A stretch of 64,000 bases of DNA from Gammaproteobacteria bacterium (GCA_028293765.1 JAQGOG010000058.1:17239-81238); one strand, 5' to 3'; positions 43,488 through 52,463 are shown, numbered from the stretch's first letter. Notes: generated by a model not told the origin, from the letters alone. Program-made: numbers and translations.

Positions 43488-44354
43488 TCAGACTTCCGGA
43501 TCGAACAATGTGCCGGAAATCCCAGGCACGTCGACGCGCAGGGCGTAAAGCTCCCCTCCCCCGCCATCGCTCTTGTCGCGTGCCGTCGTAACGAAGACGG
43601 TCTTCATATCCGCTCCACCAAATGCGGGCATCGTCGGATTACGCGCGGGAACCGGGTATTCCCCAATCAGCCGGCCCGCGGCATCGTATCGCTGGATACG
43701 CGAGCCCTCGTAGAGCGACGTCCAATAGCACCCATCCACGTCAACGGCGGCTCCATCAGGACGGCCGCGATCTGCAGTGGTCGACTCGAGGCGAACAAAC
43801 ACCCGGCGATTGGTGGCCGCGCCCGTGTCCAGATCATAGTCGTACCGATAGACCACGAAGCGCGGTGTATCCGAGTGATAGAGGGTGCGGCCGTCCGGAG
43901 AGAATGCCAGTCCGTTCGATGTCATCAGACCATCCGCCAACCGCGTGAGTCCGCGTCGATCGCAGCGGTACAGGCTCGCACACCCACCAGCTTTCGGCTC
44001 ATCGACCGTACCGGCGAGGTAACGCCCCCGCGGATCCACCCGCCCGTCGTTGAACCGGTTCGTGAGGGGATTCTCGGGGTTACCAGCAACCTTGCGGACC
44101 TTCACCCCGTCCGCATCCAGCAGCCAGATTCCCGAGCGTAACCCAGCCACATAGCCGCCCCCCTTGGCCGGAGCGACGCAGCCGATGTCCTCATCGATGA
44201 CAGCGACTTCGTGCCGGTTCGTCCGCGGATCGAACCGGTGCAGCCGGCGGCCGGTGATGTCGACAAACAACAGTAGCCCCGCCTCCGACCACCAGACCGG
44301 CGACTCCCCCAGCGAGCAATGCGCGTCGAGGACGAGAGTAAAGCCAGCGCTCAA
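43488..44354 (-). CDS. SMP-30/gluconolactonase-family lactonase
   Basis: This 288-residue SMP-30/regucalcin-type six-bladed propeller has LGESPVWWSEAGLLLFVDI with the metal-ligand Glu, GYVAGLRSGIWLL, NRFNDGRVDPRGRYLAGTV with the ligand Asn/Asp, and ADGLMTSNGLAFSPDGRTLYHSDT with a second Asn and Asp. It hydrolyses sugar lactones and fits the sulfogluconolactone step. The start is TTG 44354, overlapping the mutarotase stop (TTGA), with GGAGG seven bases upstream; no ATG is placed as well. Translational coupling with the mutarotase gene is likely. Confidence 0.9.
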   Translation of the reverse strand: MSAGFTLVLDAHCSLGESPVWWSEAGLLLFVDITGRRLHRFDPRTNRHEVAVIDEDIGCVAPAKGGGYVAGLRSGIWLLDADGVKVRKVAGNPENPLTNRFNDGRVDPRGRYLAGTVDEPKAGGCASLYRCDRRGLTRLADGLMTSNGLAFSPDGRTLYHSDTPRFVVYRYDYDLDTGAATNRRVFVRLESTTADRGRPDGAAVDVDGCYWTSLYEGSRIQRYDAAGRLIGEYPVPARNPTMPAFGGADMKTVFVTTARDKSDGGGGELYALRVDVPGISGTLFDPEV

Positions 44355-45223
44355 GGGGTAGCCTCCGCGCCGAGCGTCATTGTGCCGGCGAGAGTGGCGC
44401 CAGGAGCAAGGATCGCGAGGCCCCCGCGGTTGATCGCATCGGCGCAGTGACTTACCGGCTCGACAGCGAAGAAGTCCCGCCCTGCAGGTGTAAACACTCG
44501 TAAGGCCGAAAACACCGAACTCGCCGCGAGGAGCACTCGTAATCCCGGAGCCGCCATCGCTGCGCGGCCATCCCAGCCAAAGAAATCGTTGTCGAGATCC
44601 GCGGCACCTATTGCTCGGCCCCCGCCGTGATCCCACTCGCCGCCACTAACGCGCTCCGCTGGAAGCATGTCCGCACCGTTGCGCCAGGCGCCGTACGCCT
44701 TGAATGCGAGCGTCGCGCGGGGCCGCCGCGGAAACAATGGGTGCAGCCCGAGCCCGACAGGCGCGTCCGCGGAGCTGGTGTTAGTCACCGATAGGCTCAC
44801 GACGAGCCCCTCGGGCCGGAGGACGTAGCGCTGGTGCGCGTCGAACTCAAAGGGCCAATCCAACACGTTCTCGCCGTCCGGGCGGTGTTGAACCACGAGG
44901 TCGCAGGACCGGGCATCGGCACGCAGCACGTGCCATGGCCGGCGCCACCCGACGCCGTGCAGCGAATGAACGCTGTCCGGAAAATTCTCGCGTAGACAGT
45001 GGACTTTGCCCGCGAACCGGAACCGTCCCTGCGCAATCCTGTTGGCATAGGGAACGAGCGGATAGCAGGCAGTGCGGCGCACGTCGCCGGCAGCCAGCGC
45101 GTCATCCGGCATCGACCGCAGAACGGCTTCGTCACCCAGACGCAGGGAGACGACCGAGCCACCGATCTGCGGCGCGAGATCGGCCCTCCAGTCGTTCCAC
45201 GCGATGGACAGTAGCGTCGTCAA
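44351..45223 (-). CDS. Aldose 1-epimerase (mutarotase)-family protein
   Basis: This 290-residue galactose-mutarotase-fold protein has YPLVPYANRIAQGRF (substrate Asn/Arg), HSLHGVGWRRPW with the catalytic His pattern, GLGLHPLFP with the second His and an acidic residue in the late FFAVEPVSH. Mutarotases interconvert alpha and beta anomers; in a sulfoquinovose operon it would hand the correct anomer from the alpha-glycosidase to the dehydrogenase. It lies 7 bases after the aldolase gene and overlaps the lactonase start by 4 bases. Confidence 0.88.
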   Translation of the reverse strand: MTTLLSIAWNDWRADLAPQIGGSVVSLRLGDEAVLRSMPDDALAAGDVRRTACYPLVPYANRIAQGRFRFAGKVHCLRENFPDSVHSLHGVGWRRPWHVLRADARSCDLVVQHRPDGENVLDWPFEFDAHQRYVLRPEGLVVSLSVTNTSSADAPVGLGLHPLFPRRPRATLAFKAYGAWRNGADMLPAERVSGGEWDHGGGRAIGAADLDNDFFGWDGRAAMAAPGLRVLLAASSVFSALRVFTPAGRDFFAVEPVSHCADAINRGGLAILAPGATLAGTMTLGAEATP

Positions 45224-45230
45224 TTCTGGA

Positions 45231-46064
45231 TCAGTAAGCCGGGGCGGCGCTCGGCGCCGTGGGTGCTGCCGAGGCGCCGGCGGCTGCGAAGGCGGCGTTT
45301 CGTGCTCTGATGGCCGCCGCCCATTCCACGGCGCGTCCCGTCATCATGCCAACGTCCGACGCCACCGCGGCCCAATCGTACCCGTAGCTGAGAAAGCGAC
45401 CGACCATGTCAGGGTTGCCGCCGACGATGCCGATCGACTTGCCGACCGTATGGGCCATTTGCGCGGCTTTGGCAATCAACGCCTGCACCTCCGGATGACC
45501 GACCTCGCCGATGCGACCCAGCGCCGCGGAGAGATCGCCCGGACCGACAAAAAGCGCATCGACGCCCGGTACCGCTGCGATCTCGGCGAGCCGCTCGATG
45601 GCTTCGGGGGTTTCCAGTTGAATGACCACGGCGATTTCATCGTTTGCAGTTGTGAAATAATCGCCCGCCCGACCGTAGCGCGAGGCACGGTGAACTCCGG
45701 CCACCCCCCGCACGCCGTGAGGTGGATAGCGCGTATACGATACCGCTTCGCGAGCTTCCGCAGCCGACTGGATGAACGGGAACATCAGGTTGCGCGCGCC
45801 ACCATCGAGGACGCGCTTCACCATGACCTGATCGTTCCACGCGAGCCGCACCACTGGTTCCGCAGGCGTGCCCGCAATTGCACGCAACATCGACACCGCT
45901 TCCGCGATATCGATCGGACTGTGCTCCATGTCCACGACCAGGAAGTCGAATCCGCACACACCCATGGCTTCGGCGACAGCTGGGGCGGCCGACATGACCC
46001 ACGAGCCGAGCAGCGGTTGAGCAGGGGGTTGCGCGAGGCAGGCTTTGAAACGATTTGAGCTCAT
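45231..46064 (-). CDS. HpcH/HpaI-family class II aldolase, candidate KDSG aldolase
   Basis: This 277-residue aldolase of the HpcH/HpaI family has the catalytic His in VVDMEHSPID (about 48), an Arg in VVRLAWND, the metal-ligand Glu in VVIQLETPEAIE and Asp in LFVGPGDLSAALG, with an Ala/Pro-rich C-terminal tail. The family cleaves 2-keto-3-deoxy acids to pyruvate and an aldehyde. In this operon the expected reaction is 2-keto-3,6-dideoxy-6-sulfogluconate to pyruvate and sulfolactaldehyde. It follows the dehydratase gene by 15 bases. A KDPG/KDG-type substrate is the alternative. Confidence 0.9.
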   Translation of the reverse strand: MSSNRFKACLAQPPAQPLLGSWVMSAAPAVAEAMGVCGFDFLVVDMEHSPIDIAEAVSMLRAIAGTPAEPVVRLAWNDQVMVKRVLDGGARNLMFPFIQSAAEAREAVSYTRYPPHGVRGVAGVHRASRYGRAGDYFTTANDEIAVVIQLETPEAIERLAEIAAVPGVDALFVGPGDLSAALGRIGEVGHPEVQALIAKAAQMAHTVGKSIGIVGGNPDMVGRFLSYGYDWAAVASDVGMMTGRAVEWAAAIRARNAAFAAAGASAAPTAPSAAPAY

Positions 46065-46079
46065 TGGTGCGGTCCCGGG

Positions 46080-47867
46080 TCAATAAATGGGCGGCTCGGG
46101 CGTCGGCGAGCGCCCGGCAAGGAAATCGAAGTCGCATCCTGCAGGCGCCTGGCCCACATGAGCCTGATAGAGCGCCGCATAGGATCGTCGGTACGGCGAC
46201 ACCGGTGGACGCCACTGCGCGCGGCGACGCTCGATCTCATCCGTGTCCACAAGCATATCCAACCGCCCGCCCGCCACATCCAGGCGAATGCGATCGCCGG
46301 TACGGACCAGCGCCAGTGGCCCGCCGATCGCGGCTTCGGGTGCGGCGTGGACGACACAACACCCGTAATGAGTGCCGCTCATGCGCGCGTCGGAAATGCG
46401 GACCATGTCGCGCACACCGCGGGCAAGCAGTTTCTTCGGGATCGGCAGATTGCCCCACTCCGGCATGCCCGGCGCGCCCACGGGACCGGCATTGCGCAAC
46501 ACGAGTACCGTGTTCTCGTCGATCTCGAGCGTTGGGTCATCGATGCGCGCCGACAGCTCGGCGTGGTCGTCGAACACGAGGGCCGGACCCTCGTGACACA
46601 GCAGCTGAGGGTCGGCCGCGCTCGATTTGAGGACAGCACCGTCCGGACAGAGATTCCCACGCAATACCACCAACGTGCGGCCGCCCGTAAGCGGAACGAC
46701 AGGATTATCAAGCCCGCGGATCACATCGTCGTCGAAGCACTGCGCACCGGCAAGCGCCTCACCAAGCGTCCGTCCCTCCACGGTGAGGCTATCGAGGGCC
46801 AGACGTTCTGACAGCTTCGCCAGCAGCGCGGACAGGCCGCCGGCAAAGAAGAAGTCTTCCATCAGACGATCGCCCGAGGGAAAGACATTCGCGCATACCG
46901 GGGTGACCCGGGCAATGTCGGCCAGATCATCGAGACTCAGCGCCACACCCGCGCGGCCGGCCATGGCAATCAGATGAATGGCGGCGTTGGTCGAGCCGCC
47001 GAGCGCCATGTAGGTGACCGCGGCGTTGCGAAATGAGCGCGGCGTCAGGATTTTCGACGGCCGCAGATCCTCCGCGATCATCGCCACGATCCGCTCACCG
47101 CAAGCCGATGCCATCCGTGTGTGGGCGGAATCGGCTGCCGGGATCGAAGATGCGCCTGTCAGAGTCAGCCCCAGCGCATCCGCAATCGACGTCATCGTGG
47201 AGGCCGTGCCCATCGTGTTGCATGTACCGATGGAGCGCGTCATGCGGGATTCGAGATCGATCCAGTCATCCGCTGTGATGTTCCCGGCGCGCAGCTCGTC
47301 CCAGTACTTCTTGGTGTGAGTTCCCGCGCCCGTCTTCACGCCGCGCCATTGCCCGTTCGACATGGGCCCGGCGGGACACAGGATGGCGGGCAGATCCATG
47401 CTGATCGCGCCCATGAGCAGTCCCGGCACGGATTTATCGCAGCCGCCGAGCAGCACCGCGCCATCGACGGGATGGGAGCGCAACAGCTCCTCGGTCTCCA
47501 TTGCGAGGAAATTCCGGTAGAGCATGGTCGTCGGCTTGACCATGACCTCGCCGACCGACATTGCCGGCAGTTCCACCGGATAGCCCCCAGCCAGCAGCAC
47601 TCCACGCCGCACCGCTTCCGCCCGCTGCCGCAGGTGAACGTGGCAGGGGCTCATCTCGCTCCAGGTATTGACGATCGCAACGACCGGCCGGCCGAGGAAT
47701 TCCTCGCGCCGCAGGCCCATCTGCTGCGTGCGCTGCCGATGCGCGAAACCGCGCATATCGGGGCTCGCATACCAGCGTTCGCTGCGCAACCGCCGCGCGG
47801 CGCCGGTGCGGGCTGCCGGGAGCGGCGGCGGCGCACCGTTCCCGCCCGGGGGACTTGTGTCGACCAT
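46080..47867 (-). CDS. IlvD/Edd-family sugar-acid dehydratase, candidate sulfogluconate dehydratase
   Basis: This 595-residue dehydratase of the IlvD/Edd superfamily has iron-sulfur cluster and metal ligands visible in LLGGCDKSVPG and GTCNTMGTASTM. Other landmarks are SEMSPCHVHLR, AMSVGEVMVKPTTMLYRN, and the late GPVGAPGMPEWGNLPIPKKL and DARMSGTHYGCCVVH with the catalytic Ser region. It belongs to the sugar-acid dehydratase group (arabinonate/xylonate/gluconate-like) and not the valine-pathway group. As first gene of the five-gene minus operon it would dehydrate 6-deoxy-6-sulfogluconate. It diverges from suyA with 55 bases between, sharing a candidate GntR operator. Confidence 0.92.
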   Translation of the reverse strand: MVDTSPPGGNGAPPPLPAARTGAARRLRSERWYASPDMRGFAHRQRTQQMGLRREEFLGRPVVAIVNTWSEMSPCHVHLRQRAEAVRRGVLLAGGYPVELPAMSVGEVMVKPTTMLYRNFLAMETEELLRSHPVDGAVLLGGCDKSVPGLLMGAISMDLPAILCPAGPMSNGQWRGVKTGAGTHTKKYWDELRAGNITADDWIDLESRMTRSIGTCNTMGTASTMTSIADALGLTLTGASSIPAADSAHTRMASACGERIVAMIAEDLRPSKILTPRSFRNAAVTYMALGGSTNAAIHLIAMAGRAGVALSLDDLADIARVTPVCANVFPSGDRLMEDFFFAGGLSALLAKLSERLALDSLTVEGRTLGEALAGAQCFDDDVIRGLDNPVVPLTGGRTLVVLRGNLCPDGAVLKSSAADPQLLCHEGPALVFDDHAELSARIDDPTLEIDENTVLVLRNAGPVGAPGMPEWGNLPIPKKLLARGVRDMVRISDARMSGTHYGCCVVHAAPEAAIGGPLALVRTGDRIRLDVAGGRLDMLVDTDEIERRRAQWRPPVSPYRRSYAALYQAHVGQAPAGCDFDFLAGRSPTPEPPIY

Positions 47868-47886
47868 CTTAATCTGTAATCTTATA

Positions 47887-47901
47887 TCTTATAGAAGACA
47901 T
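47887..47901. promoter_or_regulatory. Candidate GntR operator between the dehydratase and suyA genes
   Basis: TCTTATAGAAGACAT here is, on the minus strand, ATGTCTTCTATAAGA, matching the site at 41810-41824 at 14 of 15 positions. It is centred between the divergent start codons at 47867 and 47923, so one bound regulator could control both directions. The surrounding DNA is AT-rich and must also hold both -10 elements. Confidence 0.6.
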
Positions 47902-47922
47902 ATATAACTGTACCCCTGAAAC

Positions 47923-48213
47923 ATGGCAAACACACCTCATCTGCTCGTGCACGACCGCCGCGACAACGTCGGCGTCGTGGTCGTCGAAAACCTCGCTGCG
48001 GGCACCGACATGCTGTGCGTCGTGACCGAGGATAACAGCGAGTTACGCGCCGTAAACAACCAGGACGTACCGATCGGCCACAAGGTCGCGCTGCGGGACC
48101 TCGCTGTCGGCGACACGGTCGTCAAGTATGGCCAGGACATAGGCCGCGTCGTCGCCCCGATCCGCAAGGGCGATCACGTCCACACCCATAATCTGAAGAC
48201 GAAGCGCTGGTAA
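47923..48213 (+). CDS. suyA: Sulfolactate sulfo-lyase subunit A
   Basis: This 96-residue SAF-domain protein of the UxaA/SuyA group has PHLLVHDRRDNVGVVVVENL at the start, an NQDVPIGHKVALRDLAVGDTVVKYG segment, and DHVHTHNLKTKRW at the end. SuyAB converts (R)-3-sulfolactate to pyruvate and sulfite. Altronate dehydratase shares this two-part architecture, but the partner at 48217 and the following comC/slcC genes point clearly to SuyA. The ribosome site is weak. The gene starts a plus-strand operon, suyA-suyB-comC-slcC-exporter. Confidence 0.9.
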   Translation: MANTPHLLVHDRRDNVGVVVVENLAAGTDMLCVVTEDNSELRAVNNQDVPIGHKVALRDLAVGDTVVKYGQDIGRVVAPIRKGDHVHTHNLKTKRW

Positions 48214-48216
48214 GTC

Positions 48217-49392
48217 ATGAAATTCCCGAACCGGACCATCTGGGGCTATCGCCGCGAGAACGGACGCGTCGGCGTGCGCAACTATGTCGCCATCCTGCCG
48301 CTCGACGATATCTCCAACGCAGCCTGCGAGGCCGTGGCGGCCCACATCCACGGAACCCTCGCCCTGCCGCATGCCTATGGCCGGCTGCAATTCGGCGCGG
48401 ACCTCGAGCTGCACTTCCGCACCATGATCGGCACTGGAGCCAACCCCAACGTGGCCGCCTGCGTGGTCATCGGAATCGAGCCCAATTGGACACAGAAAGT
48501 GGTCGACGGCATTGCCAGGACCGGCAAGCCGGTCGCCGGCTTCTGGATCGAGGGCAACGGCGATATCGCGACCGTGGCGGCCGCCTCGCGCAAGGCCAAG
48601 GAATTCGTGCACTTTGCTTCCGAAAAAGTACGGGAGGAGTGTCCCCTCACGGACGTGTGGGTCGCCGCGAAATGCGGTGAGAGCGACACCACGACGGGCC
48701 TTGCCTCGTGTCCGACTGTCGGCAACATGTACGACAAGCTCGTACCGCTGGGTCTCTACGGCTGCTTCGGCGAGACCTCGGAGCTCACCGGCGCCGAGCA
48801 TCTGGCGGCGGCACGCGCGGTCTCGCCCGAGATTGCGGCCAAGTTCATGCAGACCTGGTCGGCTTACCAGAAGGACGTGATCGAGGCGCACAAGACCTCC
48901 GACCTTTCCGACAGTCAGCCGACCAAAGGCAATATCGCCGGCGGCTTGACCACGATCGAGGAGAAGGCGCTGGGGAACCTCGAGAAGATTGGCAAGAAGA
49001 TCAAGTTCATCGATGTGCTCACGCCCGCGGAAGCGCCCGCGCGCGGCGCCGGCCTCTACTTCATGGATACCTCGTCCGCGGCAGCGGAGTGCTGCACCCT
49101 CCAGGCGGCGGCGGGCTACGTCGTGCATTGCTTCCCGACCGGACAAGGCAACGTCATCGGAAACCCGATCATGCCGGTGATCAAGATCAGCGGCAATCCG
49201 CGCACCGTTCGTGTCATGAGCGAGCACATCGATGTCGATGTCTCGGGCATCGTCCGGCGCGAGATGACGATCGATCAGGCCGGAGATCTCATGATCGACA
49301 CCATCGCGCGTACTGCCAATGGCCGCTTCACCGCCGCGGAGGCTCTTGGACACCGTGAATTCGTGATGACAAAGTTGTATCGCAGCGCCTGA
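48217..49392 (+). CDS. suyB: Sulfolactate sulfo-lyase subunit B
   Basis: This 391-residue large subunit is of the UxaA/SuyB family, starting 3 bases after suyA. Family blocks are [45 protein letters not shown], the iron-binding [61 protein letters not shown] and [19 protein letters not shown]. With SuyA it removes sulfite from (R)-sulfolactate, giving pyruvate. The protein matches remembered SuyB sequences much more closely than altronate dehydratase. Sulfite would then leave by the exporter at 51337. Confidence 0.92.
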   Translation: MKFPNRTIWGYRRENGRVGVRNYVAILPLDDISNAACEAVAAHIHGTLALPHAYGRLQFGADLELHFRTMIGTGANPNVAACVVIGIEPNWTQKVVDGIARTGKPVAGFWIEGNGDIATVAAASRKAKEFVHFASEKVREECPLTDVWVAAKCGESDTTTGLASCPTVGNMYDKLVPLGLYGCFGETSELTGAEHLAAARAVSPEIAAKFMQTWSAYQKDVIEAHKTSDLSDSQPTKGNIAGGLTTIEEKALGNLEKIGKKIKFIDVLTPAEAPARGAGLYFMDTSSAAAECCTLQAAAGYVVHCFPTGQGNVIGNPIMPVIKISGNPRTVRVMSEHIDVDVSGIVRREMTIDQAGDLMIDTIARTANGRFTAAEALGHREFVMTKLYRSA

Positions 49393-49403
49393 CGGGCCGC
49401 ATC

Positions 49404-50417
49404 ATGGTGACCTTGAGTTCCGCCGACGCCGAAGCGTTGGCTATCCGCGCACTCACGGGCTCCGGTACGTCATCGATCAACGCGGCATCCACTGCGAGTG
49501 CGTTGGTTGCCGCCGACATTGACGGACAGAGCGGCCACGGGCTCGCGCGCTTGCCAAGCTATGCAGCGCAGGTGAAGGCGGGGAAGATCGACGGCCTTGC
49601 CGTGCCCGCGCTGACTCGGACCCGTCTCGCCAGCGTGCGGATCGACGCAAACGGTGGCTTTGCGTATCCCGCGTTGGATCTGGCCATCGACACCCTGCCG
49701 GCTCTCGCGCTCGAAGCGGGCGTTGCCGTGGCGGGGATCTTCGCGTCTCATCACATAGGACAGGCGGGCCGCACCGTCGAGAGACTGGCGCGCCGGGGCC
49801 TCGTGGCGCTCGTCGTTTCCAACACGCCGGCGGCCATGGCACTGCCGGGCGGAACGCGGCCCATGATGGGCACGAATCCGCTCGCATTTGCGGCGCCTGT
49901 CGAAGGGCGTGCGCCACTGGTCGTCGACCTGGCGCTGTCGCTCGTCGCCCGCAGCAAGATCGTGGCGGCGCAAAAAACCGGTCAGAGCATTCCGGCAGAC
50001 TGGGCAACGGACTCCGCGGGAAAGCCAACTACCGATCCCGCTGCGGCGCTCGCCGGCGCGCTGGCGCCAATCGGCGGCCCGAAGGGCGCCGCCCTGGCCC
50101 TTATGGTTGAAATTCTCTGCGGGGCGCTTGCGGGAGGGCATTACGGTTGGGACGCGAGCTCCTTCCTTGATGACCGCGGACCCCCGCCCGGTGTGGGGCA
50201 GATGCTGATCGCCTTCGAGCCAGCCGCCTTCGGCGGATCGGGGTTTCCCGCGCGAATGGCTGCCCTGGTCGCGGCTTTCGCCGCCGACAGTGAGGTTCGG
50301 CTGCCTGGCGATCGTCGCCTTGCGAACCGGGAGCGCGCGCGCCTCGGCGGAATTTCCATCCTCACGGAGCTGCACGCGCAAATCAACAAGCTGGCTGAGG
50401 ATGGCGTGGGGCCGTGA
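49404..50417 (+). CDS. comC: (R)-sulfolactate dehydrogenase, malate/L-lactate dehydrogenase family
   Basis: This 337-residue member of the malate/L-sulfolactate dehydrogenase (MdH/YlbC) family has DIDGQSGHGLARLPSYAAQ with the catalytic His, an ASHHIGQAGRTVERLARRG segment, GTRPMMGTNPLAFAAP and a GGPKGAALALMVEILCG block. In sulfolactate operons ComC reduces sulfopyruvate to the (R) isomer used by SuyAB. It overlaps slcC by 4 bases (GTGA). Its order after suyB and before slcC repeats the arrangement of known racemic-sulfolactate operons. Confidence 0.9.
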   Translation: MVTLSSADAEALAIRALTGSGTSSINAASTASALVAADIDGQSGHGLARLPSYAAQVKAGKIDGLAVPALTRTRLASVRIDANGGFAYPALDLAIDTLPALALEAGVAVAGIFASHHIGQAGRTVERLARRGLVALVVSNTPAAMALPGGTRPMMGTNPLAFAAPVEGRAPLVVDLALSLVARSKIVAAQKTGQSIPADWATDSAGKPTTDPAAALAGALAPIGGPKGAALALMVEILCGALAGGHYGWDASSFLDDRGPPPGVGQMLIAFEPAAFGGSGFPARMAALVAAFAADSEVRLPGDRRLANRERARLGGISILTELHAQINKLAEDGVGP

Positions 50418-51340
50418 GCGATATCGTAATCACCGAGTTCATGGACGAAGCCGCCATTGCAGAAGTCCTGAAAGGTCGCGATGTTCTTTACGATCCCGCG
50501 CTGGTCGGTCGCGTCGAGCAACTCCGGATAGCACTCGCGGACTGTCGCGCGTTGATCGTACGAAACCGCACCCAGGTCCGCGGTGCGTTACTCGATGCCG
50601 CACCTCGACTGAAGGTCATCGGCCGGCTCGGCGTGGGTCTCGACAACATCGATCTCGATGCCTGCGAAGCGCGAAGCATCGCGGTACGTCCGGCGACGGG
50701 CGCAAACGATCTGGCCGTGGCGGAATACGTCATCACCGCGGCCCTCATGTTGCTGCGGCGCGCTTGGTTTGCAACAGAGCGCGTCGCGGCCGGTTCGTGG
50801 CCGCGTATGGATCTGATCGGTCATGAGCTTGCCGGTAAACGCCTCGGGCTCGTTGGTTTCGGCGCGATCGCTCGCCTGACGGCTGCAAAAGGGGCGGCGC
50901 TCGGCATGAGCATTGCCGCATTCGACCCGTTCGTCCCCGGTGGTAATGCGGCCTGGGCGGGAGTTGAACGCAGTACGCTCGCTGCCCTACTCGCTTCCTC
51001 CGATATAATCAGCCTGCACACGCCGCTCACTCCGCAGACGCATCGGATGATCGATGGCACTGCGCTCGACCGCGTGAAGCCCGGTACCATTCTGATCAAT
51101 GCGGCGCGAGGCGGCATTCTAGATGAAGCGGCGCTGGTCGCGGCGCTCAAGGCAGGCCGCCTTGGCGGCGCGGCATTGGACGTATTCGAGGCGGAGCCTG
51201 TCACCGCAGCATCCGGCGCCCTCTTCCAGGGCGTCCCGAATTTGCTCCTGACACCCCACATCGCCGGAGTCACGGAGGAATCCAACGTAAGAGTTAGCGC
51301 AGTCACCGCGAAGGCAGTCCTCGACGTACTGGACGCATGA
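50414..51340 (+). CDS. slcC: (S)-sulfolactate dehydrogenase, D-2-hydroxyacid dehydrogenase family
   Basis: This 308-residue D-isomer-specific 2-hydroxyacid dehydrogenase fold protein starts at GTG, overlapping comC. It shows LIVRNRTQVRGALLDAAP, KVIGRLGVGLDNIDLDACEARSI, ATGANDLAVAEYVITAALMLLR, the Rossmann motif LGLVGFGAIAR, and a late INAARGGILDE and LTPHIAGVT with the catalytic His. With ComC it inverts (S)- to (R)-sulfolactate through sulfopyruvate. It overlaps the exporter start by 4 bases (ATGA). Confidence 0.9.
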   Translation: MSDIVITEFMDEAAIAEVLKGRDVLYDPALVGRVEQLRIALADCRALIVRNRTQVRGALLDAAPRLKVIGRLGVGLDNIDLDACEARSIAVRPATGANDLAVAEYVITAALMLLRRAWFATERVAAGSWPRMDLIGHELAGKRLGLVGFGAIARLTAAKGAALGMSIAAFDPFVPGGNAAWAGVERSTLAALLASSDIISLHTPLTPQTHRMIDGTALDRVKPGTILINAARGGILDEAALVAALKAGRLGGAALDVFEAEPVTAASGALFQGVPNLLLTPHIAGVTEESNVRVSAVTAKAVLDVLDA

Positions 51341-52371
51341 CCGGGCTCGACGCGCTATCGGACCCTCGCCGTTTCAAAATTCTCTGGGCCTCCGGCCGCG
51401 TCCTGGCGCCCGGTCTTGCGGCGACGATCGTCGTCGCCCTCGCGTCGACGTACCTCTCGGATCACTATCGCGCACCGCCGGTTATTTTCGCCCTGCTGCT
51501 CGGTATGGCGCTCAACACGCTCTCCGCCGAACCGGGATACAAGCCCGGCATAGACGTGTCCGCACGCGTGCTGCTGCGGGTCAGCGTCGCGTTGCTTGGA
51601 CTTCGCATCACCTTCGCACAGGTCGGCGAGCTCGGCTGGTCGACCGCGGCGATGGTGTTGGTCACCGTTCCTCTCACCATCACCTTCGGATGTGTGCTCG
51701 CCAGAGCGCTGAGACTCGACAGCCGCTTCGGCGTGCTCTCCGGCGGCGCTGTTGGGATTTGCGGCGCCTCGGCGGCCATGGCGATTGCGGTTGCCTGGCC
51801 TCGCAAGGATGCCGAAGGGGACACTGTGGTGGTGATTGCGTGCATCACCACCTACAGCACGATCGCCATGCTGCTCTACCCCGCTCTGCTGGGGCATCTG
51901 CATCTCGACCCCACTCAGACCGGGCGGTTTCTCGGTGGCTCGATTCACGATGTGGCACAGGTCGTAGCGGCTGGCTACGCCTCTTCGCAACGGGCCGGGG
52001 ATGCCGCCACGATCGCCAAGCTGATGCGTGTCGCGATGCTGCTGCCAGTGGTGCTGGCAATCACACTGAGGACAGCTGGGAAAGCCGGCAAAACCGCTCC
52101 CGCCGCTGGCAAAGTGACGCTGTTCCCGGGGTTTCTGCTCGCTTTCATAGTGCTCGCCGCCCTGAACGGGTTCGATCTCGTGCCGAAACCGCTGGCCGCC
52201 GACCTCGCTGAAGCCTCGAAATGGCTGCTGGTCGTGTCGGTGGCGGCGCTCGGCATGAAGACCTGTCCCCGCGACCTCATGGCCGCCGGCCGCTCGGCGT
52301 TGGTCCTCATCGCCGCCGAGACCCTCTTCCTGGCGCTGTCCGTGCTCGCTTGGGTTACGCTGCTCGGCTGA
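51337..52371 (+). CDS. YeiH-family (PF03601) putative sulfate/sulfite exporter
   Basis: This 344-residue membrane protein of the YeiH/UPF0324 family has about ten hydrophobic segments. Typical blocks are GLAATIVVALASTYLSDHYRAP, PGIDVSARVLLRVSVALLGLRITFAQV, SGGAVGICGASAAMAIA and SIHDVAQVVAAGY. It is the fifth gene of the suyA operon, overlapping slcC (ATGA). Desulfonation by SuyAB frees toxic sulfite, so an exporter is expected here. The cargo (sulfite or sulfate) is inferred; the family name is itself putative. Confidence 0.88.
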   Translation: MTGLDALSDPRRFKILWASGRVLAPGLAATIVVALASTYLSDHYRAPPVIFALLLGMALNTLSAEPGYKPGIDVSARVLLRVSVALLGLRITFAQVGELGWSTAAMVLVTVPLTITFGCVLARALRLDSRFGVLSGGAVGICGASAAMAIAVAWPRKDAEGDTVVVIACITTYSTIAMLLYPALLGHLHLDPTQTGRFLGGSIHDVAQVVAAGYASSQRAGDAATIAKLMRVAMLLPVVLAITLRTAGKAGKTAPAAGKVTLFPGFLLAFIVLAALNGFDLVPKPLAADLAEASKWLLVVSVAALGMKTCPRDLMAAGRSALVLIAAETLFLALSVLAWVTLLG

Positions 52372-52463
52372 GATCCCCCGCAATTTCCCGGGCGTGCAGC
52401 CGCCCCGCCGTGGCGGGTAAACTGAGCGTCGTCGTTGCCGCAATTTCCGCCGAGCGCTTGTCC

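Noticed and set aside
47923..49392. Reading SuyA/SuyB as a split altronate dehydratase (UxaA)
   Set aside because: The family is shared, but the two-gene form, the sequence blocks and the comC, slcC and exporter neighbours fit sulfolactate sulfo-lyase better.
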